From positions 1,736,001-1,800,000 of the forward strand of contig NZ_CP093311.1 of the NCBI RefSeq assembly GCF_024498955.1: DNA of 64,000 nt, read 5' to 3'. Source of the DNA: Thermomonas paludicola (GTDB lineage Bacteria > Pseudomonadota > Gammaproteobacteria > Xanthomonadales > Xanthomonadaceae). The position numbers were made by a program, and so were the translations under genes. Below the pieces are notes generated by a model. That model saw nothing but the letters and a program-made list of their open reading frames with translations. It had not been told where the DNA came from and did no database searches. Shown here one piece after another: positions 52,370 to 61,884 of this stretch; within the stretch, counting starts at the first letter, position 1, and the number at the start of each line of letters is the position of its first letter.

Positions 52370-53779
52370 TCAGGACACGACGCGATAGCAGGGCTTGTAG
52401 TCGCCCGAGATCTTCATCCGCTGCTGCTGCACGAAGGCGCGCAGCAGGCCATCCAACGCCTGCATGATGTCGGAATCCCCGTGGATCTCGAACGGCCCGC
52501 GTGCCTCGATGCGACGCATGCCGTCTTCCTTCACGTTGCCCGCCACGATGCCGGAAAACGCGCGACGCAGATCGGCGGCCAGTTCAAACGGCTTGCGTCC
52601 GTGGTGCAGGTCCAGCCCGGCCATCAGCTCGTGCGTGGGGATGAACGGCTTCTGGAACTCCAGCGGCACGTCGATGCCCCAGTTGAAGAAAAACGAGTCG
52701 CGCTGGGCGATGCGCTGCTCTTTCACCTTGCGGATGCCGCTTTCCATGCGCTTGGCCACCTTCGCGGGATCGGCCACGATGATCTCGTACCGGTTTGCCG
52801 CATCATCCCCCAGCGTCAGGCGGATGAACCTGTCGATCTGTTCGAAATACGGCGCCGCACCGGTGGGGCCGGTCAGGATCAGCGGGAAGCGCAGGTGCGC
52901 GTTTTCCTCGCGCAGCAGGATGCCGAGCAGGTACAGGATTTCCTCGCAGGTCCCCACGCCGCCGGGGAACACGATGATGCCGTGGGCCATGCGGACGAAG
53001 GCCTCCAGGCGCTTCTCGATGTCCGGCATGATCACCAGGTGGTTGACGATGGGATTGGGCGATTCCGCCGCGATGATCCCCGGCTCGGTGATGCCGATGT
53101 AGCGGGTGCGGTGCCGCCGCTGCTTGGCATGGGCGATGGTGGCCCCCTTCATCGGCCCCTTCATCGCACCCGGGCCGCAGCCGGTGCAGATGTCCAGCCC
53201 GCGCAGGCCCAACTCGTACCCCACCTGCTTGGTGTATTTGTATTCCTCGTGACCGATGGAATGGCCGCCCCAGCACACCACGAGGTTGGGATCGGACGGG
53301 TGCAATACGCGCGCGTTGCGCAGCAGGCGGAACACCGCGTCGGTGATGCCGGACGACGTGTCCAGCTTGGCCTCGCCTTCGAGGTCGATGGCGGTGAACG
53401 CGATGTCGCGCACCACGGCGAACAGCAGTTCGGCGACGCCGGCGATGATCTCGCTGTCCACGAACGCCATCGCCGGCGCATTGCGCAACTCGATGCGTAC
53501 GCCACGGTCTTGCTGGCGCACCTCGATATCGAAATCGGGATACAACTCGGCCGCCGCGCGCGGGTCGTCGGACGCGCTGCCGGAGGTGAGTACCGCCAGC
53601 GCGCAGCGGCGCAGCAGGTCGTGCAGGCCACCGGAAGACGCGTCGCGCAGACGCGCCACTTCCTCGCGGGAAAGCACGTCCAGCGCGCCTTTCGGATAGA
53701 TGTGGGTGTTGACGGTGGGAAGAGTGGAAGTGGATGGCTCGGTGGCCGCATCAGGCGGCATGTCTGGGGTCGTTTTCAT
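52370..53779 (-). CDS. ppnN: Nucleotide 5'-monophosphate nucleosidase PpnN (LOG family)
   Basis: The 469-residue protein has a central lysine decarboxylase-like (LOG) domain with the signature FPGGVGTCEEILYLLGI and CTGCGPGAMKGPMKGA, flanked by N- and C-terminal extensions (DUF4478 and DUF3412 types) as in E. coli PpnN/YgdH. It cleaves purine and pyrimidine nucleoside monophosphates to base and ribose 5-phosphate and is activated by ppGpp in E. coli. The start at 53779 (MKTTPDMPPDA) replaces an unsupported upstream extension. It converges on the sensor kinase gene. Confidence 0.94.
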   Translation of the reverse strand: MKTTPDMPPDAATEPSTSTLPTVNTHIYPKGALDVLSREEVARLRDASSGGLHDLLRRCALAVLTSGSASDDPRAAAELYPDFDIEVRQQDRGVRIELRNAPAMAFVDSEIIAGVAELLFAVVRDIAFTAIDLEGEAKLDTSSGITDAVFRLLRNARVLHPSDPNLVVCWGGHSIGHEEYKYTKQVGYELGLRGLDICTGCGPGAMKGPMKGATIAHAKQRRHRTRYIGITEPGIIAAESPNPIVNHLVIMPDIEKRLEAFVRMAHGIIVFPGGVGTCEEILYLLGILLREENAHLRFPLILTGPTGAAPYFEQIDRFIRLTLGDDAANRYEIIVADPAKVAKRMESGIRKVKEQRIAQRDSFFFNWGIDVPLEFQKPFIPTHELMAGLDLHHGRKPFELAADLRRAFSGIVAGNVKEDGMRRIEARGPFEIHGDSDIMQALDGLLRAFVQQQRMKISGDYKPCYRVVS

Positions 53780-53821
53780 GCGGATCACTTTAGCGCAGGC
53801 GGCAATCCGCGCGCACGAAAA

Positions 53822-53849
53822 AAAACGGCCGGGTTGCCCCGGCCGTTTT
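53822..53849 (-). terminator. Intrinsic terminator of the TonB receptor gene
   Basis: AAAACGGCCGGG (53822-53833) pairs perfectly with CCCGGCCGTTTT (53838-53849) around TTGC. On the minus strand it is followed by a run of T residues (complement of 53818-53825). It ends transcription 27 bases after the receptor stop. Confidence 0.85.
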
Positions 53850-53876
53850 GGCACGCCGTAAACAGCGGCGGCTAAT

Positions 53877-56800
53877 TCAGAACTTGTACCGCAGCGTCAC
53901 CCGCATCGACCAACGCTGCGACGGATTGAAGCTCTCGTTCGGCGAGAGATCCGTCGGCGCGTACGTACCGGCTGCACCGTAGCGGCTGGTGTTGGAGATG
54001 TCGTAGATGTACTTGCCAATATCACCGGACGTGCAGACCGCACTGACCGCGGTGCAAACCCCGCTGACGTCGGCGAGGTAGCGGTAGAGCGGGAAGCTGG
54101 CCCGATACTCCACACCCCATTTGCTGTTCAGCAGGTTGAGGAAATTGAAGATGTCAAGGCGGACTTCGCCCTTGTGACCCGCCATCAGGCCCGGGATCTC
54201 CTGCGAAAAGCTGAGATCGAGCTGGTTCACCCAAGGCGCGCGCGCAGCATTGCGATCGAAGATCTGCCCGCGACGCCCCTGCAACTCGGCATTGCTGCTG
54301 ACGAATCCCCAGAACGATGCTTCCTTCGCCTGCGACGCCGCATTCGCCCACACGATGTCGCCCGGCTGCTTCGGGACGTATGCGAGCGCGTTGAAGATGC
54401 CCACACCCTGAATATCGCTGTTGAACGTCCAGCTATACGGCGAGCCGTCGTGCCCGTCATAGAACGCCGAAACGCGGGTCACGTAATCACCGAAGAAGCG
54501 ATGCTGCCAACTGAGCTGGGCGATCACTCGGTTGGGGATCGAATAGTTGGAGATTCCTTCCTCTTCCGCACCCACGTCAGCGAACGTACGGCTTGAATAG
54601 CTGCTGTAAGCCACGCTGGACGTACCAGGATTGACATCAGTTGCCCGGCTATACGTATAGGAAAGACGCCCACTCCAGTCGTTGCTGAACGGCTTGCGCA
54701 ACGACACGGTGAAGTTGTCCGACTTGCCCTTGTCCGTATTCGTCAAAAGGATGACGTTGCTGAATGACGGGTTCCGGTTCCAGTAGTCTGTCCCGTTGAG
54801 CGTCGAGAGGTTCTGATTATACGTCGGACGTCCGTCCGGCAGCATGCCGGTCGGCGCGCCCATGTTGATGTCGACGTAGCGGATGCCCTTCACGACATCG
54901 AGATGCTGGTATTCCATCGTGCCGATAAGTCCAAACCACGGCAACTCCTTGTCAATGCCAAGCGTGAACTTCGCCACTGTCGGCATTTTGAAATCAGGAT
55001 CTACGACGTTGACAGTCATCGTCGACTTGCCCAGTCCCGGAACCGCGGGCGTTCCGGACGGAAGCTGGCTGTAAGGATCAGAATTGAAGGGCAACGAACT
55101 GGTGTTGCTGGTGGAATCGAACGTCGCAACGGACACACCATTGTTGGAATACGGGTTGGCCACCCACACCGCGGGGGTATTAGAAATGAATAGACCCGCA
55201 CCGCCACGGAGTTGGGTCATCCGCTCCGTATCGAAGCTGTAGTTGAACGAGAAGCGCGGCTGGACAACGCCATTGCCGTCAATGCTGTTGGTGTTCGGAT
55301 AACCGAATCCACCGACCGCCGCGTTCGGATTCAACGCATTCGCCTGCAGGTAGCAGGAACCATGGCTTCCGAGGGAGCCGGCACCCGGCGCCGCCGCAAA
55401 ACAAGGGTTCAACGTCGGATCCGGGTTGATCTTCGGCAAGTCGTAACGAAGACCATATTGGATGGAAAGCTGATCGGTGGCCTGCCAAGTGTCCTGCAGG
55501 AAAAACCCGTACTGCTTCATCTTGAACTGCGCGGCGACGTCCCTGTCCAGCGTATAACCGGTTGCGGGCGACTTGAACTGGTACCGGTAGACGCCGGACG
55601 TCGGATTCGCCACCGCCTGCGCGAACAGCGCCGGCGAAAGGAACTCATACGACCCATAGTAGTTCTGGAGGAACAGGTTGTAGAACTCGTCCTGCTGGTA
55701 GTCCACGCCCGCCTTGAGCACATGGTTGCCTATGTACCAGTTGCCGGCAAGATAGGCGGTGTAGGACTTCGTGCTGAGGACATTCGCCTGGCTGGAGTAC
55801 TCGGTTCCCAGCACGATTGAAGGACCGTTGCTGAGGCCATTGGTATGAACCGTGATAGCGGGCTGCGCTTCGCCGAAAAGCGGTCCACGGAGCTGGTCGA
55901 ACTTGCTGTAGCCGACGGAGAATTCGGTGGAGAAGCTCTCAGACCAGTCGTCGTAAAGGCTCAGCGTCGCGCCGGTGCTCTTCTTGTCCAGACCGTACCA
56001 GTTGCTGGGCAGGTTGACTCGCTGGCTGTTCCCTTGGACGATGATCGGCTCGTCTTCCTTGGTCTGGCTCCAGCGAAGGCTGGCACGGTGGGAATCATTG
56101 ATGTTCCAGTCCAGCTTGACCAGCGCGCGCTTGGACTCCATGTCGGCGGTGGTGCTTTCAGAAGGCTGGGCCAAGCCTGCAGCTGCGGCCGTTGCCATCA
56201 CCGCGTCAATGTCAGCCTGACTGATGCCCGACGCCTTGAACCCCTTGCTGCCGTCCGATGCGCCCCAGAGGCCGTTCAACCCCTTCTTTTTGCCTTCTTC
56301 GTATGACACAAAGAAGAACAGCTTGTCCTTGATGATTGGGCCACCGAGGGTGAAGCCGACGGTCGTGTCTTTTTCAAAGCCATTCCACTTGGTCAGGGCG
56401 TTCCTGTTCGTACCACCCTTGCCGATCATATCCTTGGCGTCTTGGTAAACGTAATAGAGCGAGCCGTGCAGATCGTTGGTGCCCGACTTGGTGACAGCGT
56501 TGACCCACGCGCCCACACCGCGACGGGTCGCAACATCGTAGTTTGCGGTCGAAATGTTGTAGCTCTCGATCGCGTCCTGTGAGATCGGGGTACCCTTGGT
56601 TGGCAGGCCATTGTCATTCAGGCCGAAGGGGTCGCCTGCTTGAATGGTGTCAACCGTGATGCTGTTGTAACGAAAGTTCTGTCCCATCGCGGAAAAGGCG
56701 CCACGGTCGCGATCAGTCACCACCACGTTGGGATCGGTGCGCACTACATCCTGAATAGAGCGATCAGGCGACGGCGTGCGATCCAGGTCAGCGCGGGAAA

Positions 56801-57236
56801 TCGAGGTCCCCATGCCGCGATTGTCTGCGGAGAATGTGTTGTCCGCTTGGCCAACCACTACGACCGTATCGAGCGTCGTAGCGCCTTCGGCTTGCAGCTT
56901 CGCATTGACCGTCGCCACCTGATCCAGTCCGAGATAAATGTTGCGCTCGGTGTCGGTGCCCTCGCCTGTCTTGGTGACGGTAACGGTGTACGGACCACCC
57001 ACGCGCAGGCCACGGGCACTGTAGCGGCCGCTGGCATCGGTGATCGCACGGCTGACCGTGCCCGACTCGACGTGGGTGATGGTGACTTCGGCACCGGCCA
57101 CGGGCTGGCCACCAGCGGTAACGACCTGACCGCCGACGCCGGCGGAGGTGCTTTGCGCGAACACCGGAGCTGCGGCAAGCGCAACGATCAAGCCCAGTGA
57201 CAGCTTGGACAGCCGGGCGCGGTTCGGATGCTTCAT
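53877..57236 (-). CDS. Oar-like TonB-dependent outer-membrane receptor
   Basis: The 1119-residue protein has a signal peptide (LSKLSLGLIVALAAAPVFAQ). An N-terminal carboxypeptidase-regulatory-like domain spans about 30-110 (GGQVVTAGGQPVAGAEVTI, SGRYSARGLRVGGPY). A plug domain lies at about 130-260 (TLDTVVVVGQADN, NFRYNSITVDTIQAGDPFGLNDNG, AWVNAVTKSGTNDLHGSLYYV). A long 22-strand barrel ends in MRVTLRYKF. This is the Oar group, common in Xanthomonadaceae and myxobacteria, linked to uptake of peptides or large polymers and to protein export in some species. The ligand is unknown. Its base composition looks less GC-rich than neighbours. The start was set by the signal peptide. Confidence 0.92.
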   Translation of the reverse strand: MKHPNRARLSKLSLGLIVALAAAPVFAQSTSAGVGGQVVTAGGQPVAGAEVTITHVESGTVSRAITDASGRYSARGLRVGGPYTVTVTKTGEGTDTERNIYLGLDQVATVNAKLQAEGATTLDTVVVVGQADNTFSADNRGMGTSISRADLDRTPSPDRSIQDVVRTDPNVVVTDRDRGAFSAMGQNFRYNSITVDTIQAGDPFGLNDNGLPTKGTPISQDAIESYNISTANYDVATRRGVGAWVNAVTKSGTNDLHGSLYYVYQDAKDMIGKGGTNRNALTKWNGFEKDTTVGFTLGGPIIKDKLFFFVSYEEGKKKGLNGLWGASDGSKGFKASGISQADIDAVMATAAAAGLAQPSESTTADMESKRALVKLDWNINDSHRASLRWSQTKEDEPIIVQGNSQRVNLPSNWYGLDKKSTGATLSLYDDWSESFSTEFSVGYSKFDQLRGPLFGEAQPAITVHTNGLSNGPSIVLGTEYSSQANVLSTKSYTAYLAGNWYIGNHVLKAGVDYQQDEFYNLFLQNYYGSYEFLSPALFAQAVANPTSGVYRYQFKSPATGYTLDRDVAAQFKMKQYGFFLQDTWQATDQLSIQYGLRYDLPKINPDPTLNPCFAAAPGAGSLGSHGSCYLQANALNPNAAVGGFGYPNTNSIDGNGVVQPRFSFNYSFDTERMTQLRGGAGLFISNTPAVWVANPYSNNGVSVATFDSTSNTSSLPFNSDPYSQLPSGTPAVPGLGKSTMTVNVVDPDFKMPTVAKFTLGIDKELPWFGLIGTMEYQHLDVVKGIRYVDINMGAPTGMLPDGRPTYNQNLSTLNGTDYWNRNPSFSNVILLTNTDKGKSDNFTVSLRKPFSNDWSGRLSYTYSRATDVNPGTSSVAYSSYSSRTFADVGAEEEGISNYSIPNRVIAQLSWQHRFFGDYVTRVSAFYDGHDGSPYSWTFNSDIQGVGIFNALAYVPKQPGDIVWANAASQAKEASFWGFVSSNAELQGRRGQIFDRNAARAPWVNQLDLSFSQEIPGLMAGHKGEVRLDIFNFLNLLNSKWGVEYRASFPLYRYLADVSGVCTAVSAVCTSGDIGKYIYDISNTSRYGAAGTYAPTDLSPNESFNPSQRWSMRVTLRYKF

Positions 57237-57449
57237 GGGATATGACCTCTGAGAATGGAGAGATAACGGCAAGCGATTGGTGGCAGAAGCCGACACCCTC
57301 GCCATGCAACGGTTGCCGGCACTTTATTGTGGGGCTCCCGCAGCCATACCCAGGCGCACGGGATTACCAAAGTTTAACACGGTAGCCGGAGTCGATGACC
57401 GCACGATGACAGGGGTGTGACGGGGCGCACGGACGCCTCGCCCACAGGA

Positions 57450-58043
57450 TCAGCGCACGCTGCCGAGGTAGGACGCGATGCCGTCCAACAGCATCTGCAC
57501 CGAGATCGCCACGATCACCATGCCCATCAGGCGTTCGACCGCGGTCAACACACGCGTGCCCAACAGCTTCTTCAGCCAGGTGGCGCAAAACAGGATGATG
57601 GCGGTTGCCAGCCACGCCAGCGTCAGCGCCAGCATCCAGTCGCCCATCCGGCCCGGCTCCTGACTGCCCAGCAGCATCACCGCGGCCATGCCGGAGGGGC
57701 CGGCGATCATCGGGATGGCCAACGGCACGATGAAGGGCTCACTGCCCGGCACATCGCCCATCACGCCGTCGGCAGTCGGGAAAATCATGCGCAGCCCGAT
57801 CAGGAACAACACGATGCCGCCGGCAATGGACACCGACTCCTGGCGCAGGTGCATCAGGTTGAGCGCGTACTGGCCGCCCCACAGGAACAGCATCAGCACC
57901 GCCAGCGCGATCAACAGTTCACGCGCAAGCACCTTGCGCTGGCGGGCCGGCGACAGCTCCTTGAGCAGGCTCAGGAAGACCGGGATGTTGCCCAGCGGAT
58001 CCAGGATGAAAAACAGCAGCAGGGCAGCGGCGGTAATGGTCAT
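57450..58043 (-). CDS. marC: MarC-family integral membrane protein
   Basis: The 197-residue protein has six predicted helices. It opens with MTITAAALLLFFILDPLGNIPVFLSLL, has the conserved ESVSIAGGIVLFLIGLRMIFP and IPMIAGPSGMAAVMLL segments, and LMGMVIVAISVQMLLDGI near the C-terminus. The family (UPF0056) is unrelated to antibiotic resistance despite the name, and its function is unknown. It is 4 bases downstream of the SDR gene and so is probably in its operon. The 213-base gap between it and the TonB receptor (57237-57449) shows no gene and no confident promoter. Confidence 0.9.
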   Translation of the reverse strand: MTITAAALLLFFILDPLGNIPVFLSLLKELSPARQRKVLARELLIALAVLMLFLWGGQYALNLMHLRQESVSIAGGIVLFLIGLRMIFPTADGVMGDVPGSEPFIVPLAIPMIAGPSGMAAVMLLGSQEPGRMGDWMLALTLAWLATAIILFCATWLKKLLGTRVLTAVERLMGMVIVAISVQMLLDGIASYLGSVR

Positions 58044-58047
58044 GGGG

Positions 58048-58773
58048 TCAGGCGTCCCGGTGGCGGATCTTGCCGCGCCAGGCATCGCCGGCGGGAGTGA
58101 GCAGTTCCACGCAGGCGTCGGCGAACTCATCCGGCGGCCGCGCCTGGGTGTCGGCATTGGGCTGGAAGGCGCGCCCGCGCAGCCCGCTGCGCATCGGCCC
58201 CGGACGATACCCGCTGACACGCGGCCCGTGCGCGCCCAGTTCGGCCTGCAGCATGTTCACCATCGTCGCCTGCGCGGATTGCGCCATGCCATAGCCGCCC
58301 CAGAACGCGCCGTCGGAACGCTGCGGATCATCCATGACGAACACGGCCGCGCCGGCATCGGCCTTCGCCAGCAACGGCAAGCAGGCCTGGGTCAGCCACC
58401 AGCGCGCGGTCAGGTTGACGTGGATGGCACGCGCGACATCGGCAGGGTCGGTGTGCAGCAGCGGGGTCAGCCCTTTGAACTCGGCGGCACAGTGCAGCAA
58501 ACCGTCCAGCCTGCCGAACTCGCCGTCGATGGCCTGCGCCAGCTGGTCGTAGTCGTCGGGCGCCGCGCCTTCCAGATCCAGCGGATACAGCATCGGCTCG
58601 GGTCCAACCGCCTTCACCGCGTCATACACGCGATTGAGTGGTGCCACCTTGCGCCCCAGCAGCACCAGCGTCGCGCCCGCCTGTGCGCAAGCCAGCGCTG
58701 CTGCCGCTCCCAGCCCACCACTGGCGCCCGTGATCAGGACGATGCGGCCCTGCAGTGCGTCTTGCATGTTCAC
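58048..58773 (-). CDS. YciK-like short-chain dehydrogenase lacking the catalytic Lys
   Basis: The 241-residue Rossmann protein has VLITGASGGLGAAAALACAQAGATLVLLGR and HCAAEFKGLTPL (variant of NNAG). It ends in LTPAGDAWRGKIRHRDA. The usual Tyr-x3-Lys reads Tyr-Gly-Met-Ala-Gln (GGYGMAQSAQ), and the Ser position is Asp-rich (VMDDPQRS), so the classic catalytic triad is broken. It resembles YciK-type oxidoreductases, but reductase activity is doubtful. The start overlaps the grxD stop by ATGA. Confidence 0.82.
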   Translation of the reverse strand: MNMQDALQGRIVLITGASGGLGAAAALACAQAGATLVLLGRKVAPLNRVYDAVKAVGPEPMLYPLDLEGAAPDDYDQLAQAIDGEFGRLDGLLHCAAEFKGLTPLLHTDPADVARAIHVNLTARWWLTQACLPLLAKADAGAAVFVMDDPQRSDGAFWGGYGMAQSAQATMVNMLQAELGAHGPRVSGYRPGPMRSGLRGRAFQPNADTQARPPDEFADACVELLTPAGDAWRGKIRHRDA

Positions 58774-59093
58774 GACTTCTGCGCGTCCGCGACCAGGCGT
58801 GCCAATTCACCGGACTCAGCCAGCTCGACCGTGATGTCGCAGCCGCCGATGAGTTCGCCATTGATGAACAGTTGCGGGAACGTCGGCCAATCGGAATAAC
58901 GCGGCAGGTTGGCGCGGATCTCCGGCTCTTCCAGCACGTTGACGGTATGCAGGTCGCTGGCGTCCGCAGCCTTCAATGCCTGCACCGCGCGGCTGGAAAA
59001 GCCGCACATCGGGAACTGCGCCGTGCCTTTCATGAACAACACGATGGGATGACCCTCGATCTCGGCGCGAATGCGCTCTTCCACGGACGACAT
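58770..59093 (-). CDS. grxD: Monothiol glutaredoxin (Grx4 type)
   Basis: The 107-residue CGFS-type glutaredoxin has the active-site motif at Cys30 (MKGTAQFPMCGFSSRAV), followed by WPTFPQLFINGELIGGCDI for glutathione binding. Such proteins carry and deliver 2Fe-2S clusters with BolA partners rather than reduce disulfides. The start at 59093 (MSSVEERIRAEIEG) is canonical. It is the first gene of grxD-SDR-marC and divergent from sodB. Confidence 0.95.
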   Translation of the reverse strand: MSSVEERIRAEIEGHPIVLFMKGTAQFPMCGFSSRAVQALKAADASDLHTVNVLEEPEIRANLPRYSDWPTFPQLFINGELIGGCDITVELAESGELARLVADAQKS

Positions 59094-59227
59094 TGGCAAA
59101 ACTCCTGCAACGGTGTGGCCCGCGCGCTTCACGAGGCGGCAACGCGCTTGAGGGATAGAATTGGCCATTGTAATTCTTCGCGCGGCCCCGGCCGCACCCC
59201 GCCCATCCATCCAACCAGGAGCCCATC

Positions 59228-59806
59228 GTGGCCATCGAACTGCCTGCCCTGCCCTACGACCGCACCGCGCTGGAACCGCATATCTCGGCCGAAACCATCG
59301 ATTTCCACTACGGCAAGCACCATCAGGCCTATGTGACCAATCTCAACAACATGATCGCCGGCACCGAGTTTGCCGACATGGCGCTGGAAGACATCATCCG
59401 CACGTCGCAGGGTGGCATGTTCAACAATGCCGCGCAGGTCTGGAACCACAGCTTCTACTGGAACTGCCTGAAGCCGAACGGCGGCGGCGAGCCCGGCGGG
59501 AAATTGGCCGATGCCATCAATGCCGCGTTCGGCAGCTTCGCCAAGTTCAAGGAAGAGTTCAGCAAGACCGCCATCGGCACCTTCGGCTCCGGCTGGGCGT
59601 GGCTGGTGCAGCGGCCGGACGGCGCGCTGGCGCTGGTCAGCACGCCGAACGCGGCCACGCCGCTGACCGGCGATGACACGCCGCTGATGACCTGCGACGT
59701 GTGGGAACACGCCTACTACATCGACTACCGCAACGCCCGCCCGAAGTACGTCGAGTCGTTCTGGAACCTGGTGAACTGGACCTTCATCGCGTCGCAGATG
59801 AAATAA
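59228..59806 (+). CDS. sodB: Iron superoxide dismutase
   Basis: The 192-residue protein has metal ligands His27 ([14 protein letters not shown]), His74 ([12 protein letters not shown]), Asp157 and His161 ([15 protein letters not shown]). The [15 protein letters not shown] and GSGWAWLV motifs indicate the Fe type. It starts with GTG at 59228, supported by AGGAG 6 bases upstream. A possible promoter is TTGAGG (59148-59153) with TGTAAT (59169-59174), spacer 15. GAATT and AATTC form a small inverted repeat across it, which could be a metal-regulator site. Confidence 0.96.
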   Translation: MAIELPALPYDRTALEPHISAETIDFHYGKHHQAYVTNLNNMIAGTEFADMALEDIIRTSQGGMFNNAAQVWNHSFYWNCLKPNGGGEPGGKLADAINAAFGSFAKFKEEFSKTAIGTFGSGWAWLVQRPDGALALVSTPNAATPLTGDDTPLMTCDVWEHAYYIDYRNARPKYVESFWNLVNWTFIASQMK

Positions 59807-59826
59807 GCCAGGCGCCATCGGGCCAC

Positions 59827-59856
59827 GACAACGGCCGGGGGGACCCGGCCGTTGTC
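59827..59856. terminator. Bidirectional terminator between sodB and purK
   Basis: GACAACGGCCGGG (59827-59839) pairs perfectly with CCCGGCCGTTGTC (59844-59856) around GGGA and is followed by ATTT. It serves the convergent sodB and purK transcripts. Confidence 0.75.
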
Positions 59857-59888
59857 ATTTGCGCAACATCCCTCCGCAGCCTGCAGGT

Positions 59889-61052
59889 TCAACCCTCGCG
59901 CAAGCGCGACACCACCGGCGCCACCTGCGCCTGGCGGTCCAGCGCATCGCCAACCCGCGCCAACGCATCGGCAAGCTCCGCCGGCGACTCCGCACGCAGC
60001 GTGGCATGCCCCACTTTGCGCCCGTCACGGGGTTGCTTGCCATAATCGTGCCAGTGGCCGCCGGCCTCGCGCAGCACGCCCGCCGCCGCCGGCATCGCCC
60101 CGATCCAGTTGAGCATGCAGGCCGTCCCCACCATGCGGGTGTCGCCCAGCGGCAGTCCGGTCACCGCGCGCAGATGGTTCTGGAACTGGCTGGTCTCGCT
60201 GCCTTCAATGGTCCAGTGCCCGGAGTTGTGCACGCGCGGCGCCATCTCGTTGGCCAACAGCACGCCATCGCGGCAAAACAATTCCAGCGCGAATACGCCG
60301 ACATAGTCCAGTGACTCGGCCAGTGCCCGCGCGTGCTCTAGCGCAGTATCGCGCATCGCATCGGTGGTCGTGGCGGGCGCCAGGCTGGCCGACAGCACGC
60401 CTTCGACATGCCAGTTTTCGGTCAGCGGCCAGGCGCGGAATTCGCCGCCACGGCCGCGAACGGCCACCACCGACAGTTCGCGCTGGAAGGCAACGAAGCC
60501 TTCCAGGATCAGCCCGACCTTGGCCGCCTGCGCGCCCAGCGCCGCCCAGGCGGCATCGATATCGGCAGGCGTCTTGATACGGAACTGTCCCTTGCCGTCG
60601 TAGCCCAACCGACGCGTTTTGACAATGCAGGGCGTCCCGATATCGGCCACTGCCGCCTGCAACTCCTCGCGGGTGTCGATGGCGGCAAACGGTGGCACCG
60701 GGATGCCCAGTTCGCGGAACAGGGTTTTTTCGGCAAGCCGGTCCTGCGCCACGGCCAATGCACGGGGATTCGGGAACACCGGCACGCGCGCGGTCAGCCA
60801 CTGCGCGGATTCGGCCGGCACGTTCTCGAAATCAAACGTCGCCACGTCGATGCGCGACGCGAATTCCGCCAGCACGTCGCGGTCGGTGTAGTCGCCCACC
60901 ACCATCGGCGCGAACTGGCCGGCGCAGGCATCCGCCACCGTGTCCAGCACCAGGAAGCGCAGCCCAAGCGGCGCGCCGGCCAACGCCATCATGCGGGCCA
61001 ACTGGCCACCGCCGAGGATGCCCACGGTCGTCATCGGAAGCGCCTGCGTCAC
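59889..61052 (-). CDS. purK: N5-carboxyaminoimidazole ribonucleotide synthase
   Basis: The 387-residue ATP-grasp enzyme has [20 protein letters not shown] at the N-terminus, then the ATP-grasp region [31 protein letters not shown], and [17 protein letters not shown] with metal and substrate residues. It carboxylates AIR for PurE in purine synthesis. The start at 61052 overlaps the purE stop by ATGA. An in-frame ATG lies 6 codons later. Confidence 0.95.
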   Translation of the reverse strand: MTQALPMTTVGILGGGQLARMMALAGAPLGLRFLVLDTVADACAGQFAPMVVGDYTDRDVLAEFASRIDVATFDFENVPAESAQWLTARVPVFPNPRALAVAQDRLAEKTLFRELGIPVPPFAAIDTREELQAAVADIGTPCIVKTRRLGYDGKGQFRIKTPADIDAAWAALGAQAAKVGLILEGFVAFQRELSVVAVRGRGGEFRAWPLTENWHVEGVLSASLAPATTTDAMRDTALEHARALAESLDYVGVFALELFCRDGVLLANEMAPRVHNSGHWTIEGSETSQFQNHLRAVTGLPLGDTRMVGTACMLNWIGAMPAAAGVLREAGGHWHDYGKQPRDGRKVGHATLRAESPAELADALARVGDALDRQAQVAPVVSRLREG

Positions 61053-61555
61053 TTGCGCGGGTCGTCGTTGTTCACGACGTCCTCGGTCTGCCGGGCCCGG
61101 AATGCCGCCAGCGCGCCGGCAATCGACGGCTGATCGGCAGCCAGCATCGCCGCCGCGAACAGCCCGGCGTTGGCAGCGCCGGCATTGCCGATCGCGAACG
61201 TCGCCACCGGGATCCCGGCTGGCATCTGCACGATCGACAGCAATGAATCCATGCCGTTCAGCGCCTTGCTCTGCACCGGCACGCCCAGCACCGGCACCGC
61301 GGTCTTGGCGGCCAACATGCCCGGCAAATGCGCCGCGCCGCCGGCACCGGCAATGATCGCGCGCAGGCCGCGCTGGCTGGCGGTCGCCGCGTATTCGAAC
61401 AGCACGTCAGGCGTGCGGTGCGCGGACACCACGCGCACTTCGTAGGGCACGCCAAGCGCTTCCAGTTTCAGCACGGCATGCTGCATCGTCTCCCAGTCGG
61501 AGCGCGAACCCATGACGATGCCGACCAGCGGAGCGGCGTTGTTGGAAGCAGGCAT
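61049..61555 (-). CDS. purE: N5-carboxyaminoimidazole ribonucleotide mutase
   Basis: The 168-residue class I PurE has [14 protein letters not shown] (phosphate-binding Ser), [17 protein letters not shown] (catalytic His), and [27 protein letters not shown]. It converts N5-CAIR to CAIR. It is first in the purEK pair and divergent from the Trm112-like gene with 59 bases between. Confidence 0.96.
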   Translation of the reverse strand: MPASNNAAPLVGIVMGSRSDWETMQHAVLKLEALGVPYEVRVVSAHRTPDVLFEYAATASQRGLRAIIAGAGGAAHLPGMLAAKTAVPVLGVPVQSKALNGMDSLLSIVQMPAGIPVATFAIGNAGAANAGLFAAAMLAADQPSIAGALAAFRARQTEDVVNNDDPRK

Positions 61556-61614
61556 GGCAATCCCCAGTCGCTAAAGACGTATTCTAACGGCCCCCGTTTC
61601 CGGTTGCCCGCCCG

Positions 61615-61884
61615 ATGGATCGCAAGCTGCTCGACATCCTGGTCTGCCCCGCCTCCCGCCAACCGCTGTCGATGCTGGAGGCGGCCGGACTGGACGCATT
61701 CAACCGCGCAATCGCCGCCAACGGCGTGAAGCGCAACGACGGCAGCGCGCAGCAGGCGCCGCTGCACGAAGCGCTGGTAACCCGCGACCGCAAAACCGTC
61801 TATCGCATCGATGACGGCATCCCGGTGCTGCTGGCCGAAGAAGGCATGGCCAGCGCCCAGGTCGAGCACTTCCCCGCAGCATGA
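61615..61884 (+). CDS. Trm112-family small protein
   Basis: The 89-residue protein is of the Trm112p/YcaR type (MDRKLLDILVCPASRQPLSML ... RDRKTVYRIDDGIPVLLAEEG). The C-terminal RIDDGIPVLL is the family signature. Only a single Cys remains of the usual Cys-x2-Cys zinc ligands, so zinc binding is probably lost. Family members stabilise partner methyltransferases, but no partner is adjacent. The stop overlaps the nadC ATG. Confidence 0.88.
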   Translation: MDRKLLDILVCPASRQPLSMLEAAGLDAFNRAIAANGVKRNDGSAQQAPLHEALVTRDRKTVYRIDDGIPVLLAEEGMASAQVEHFPAA

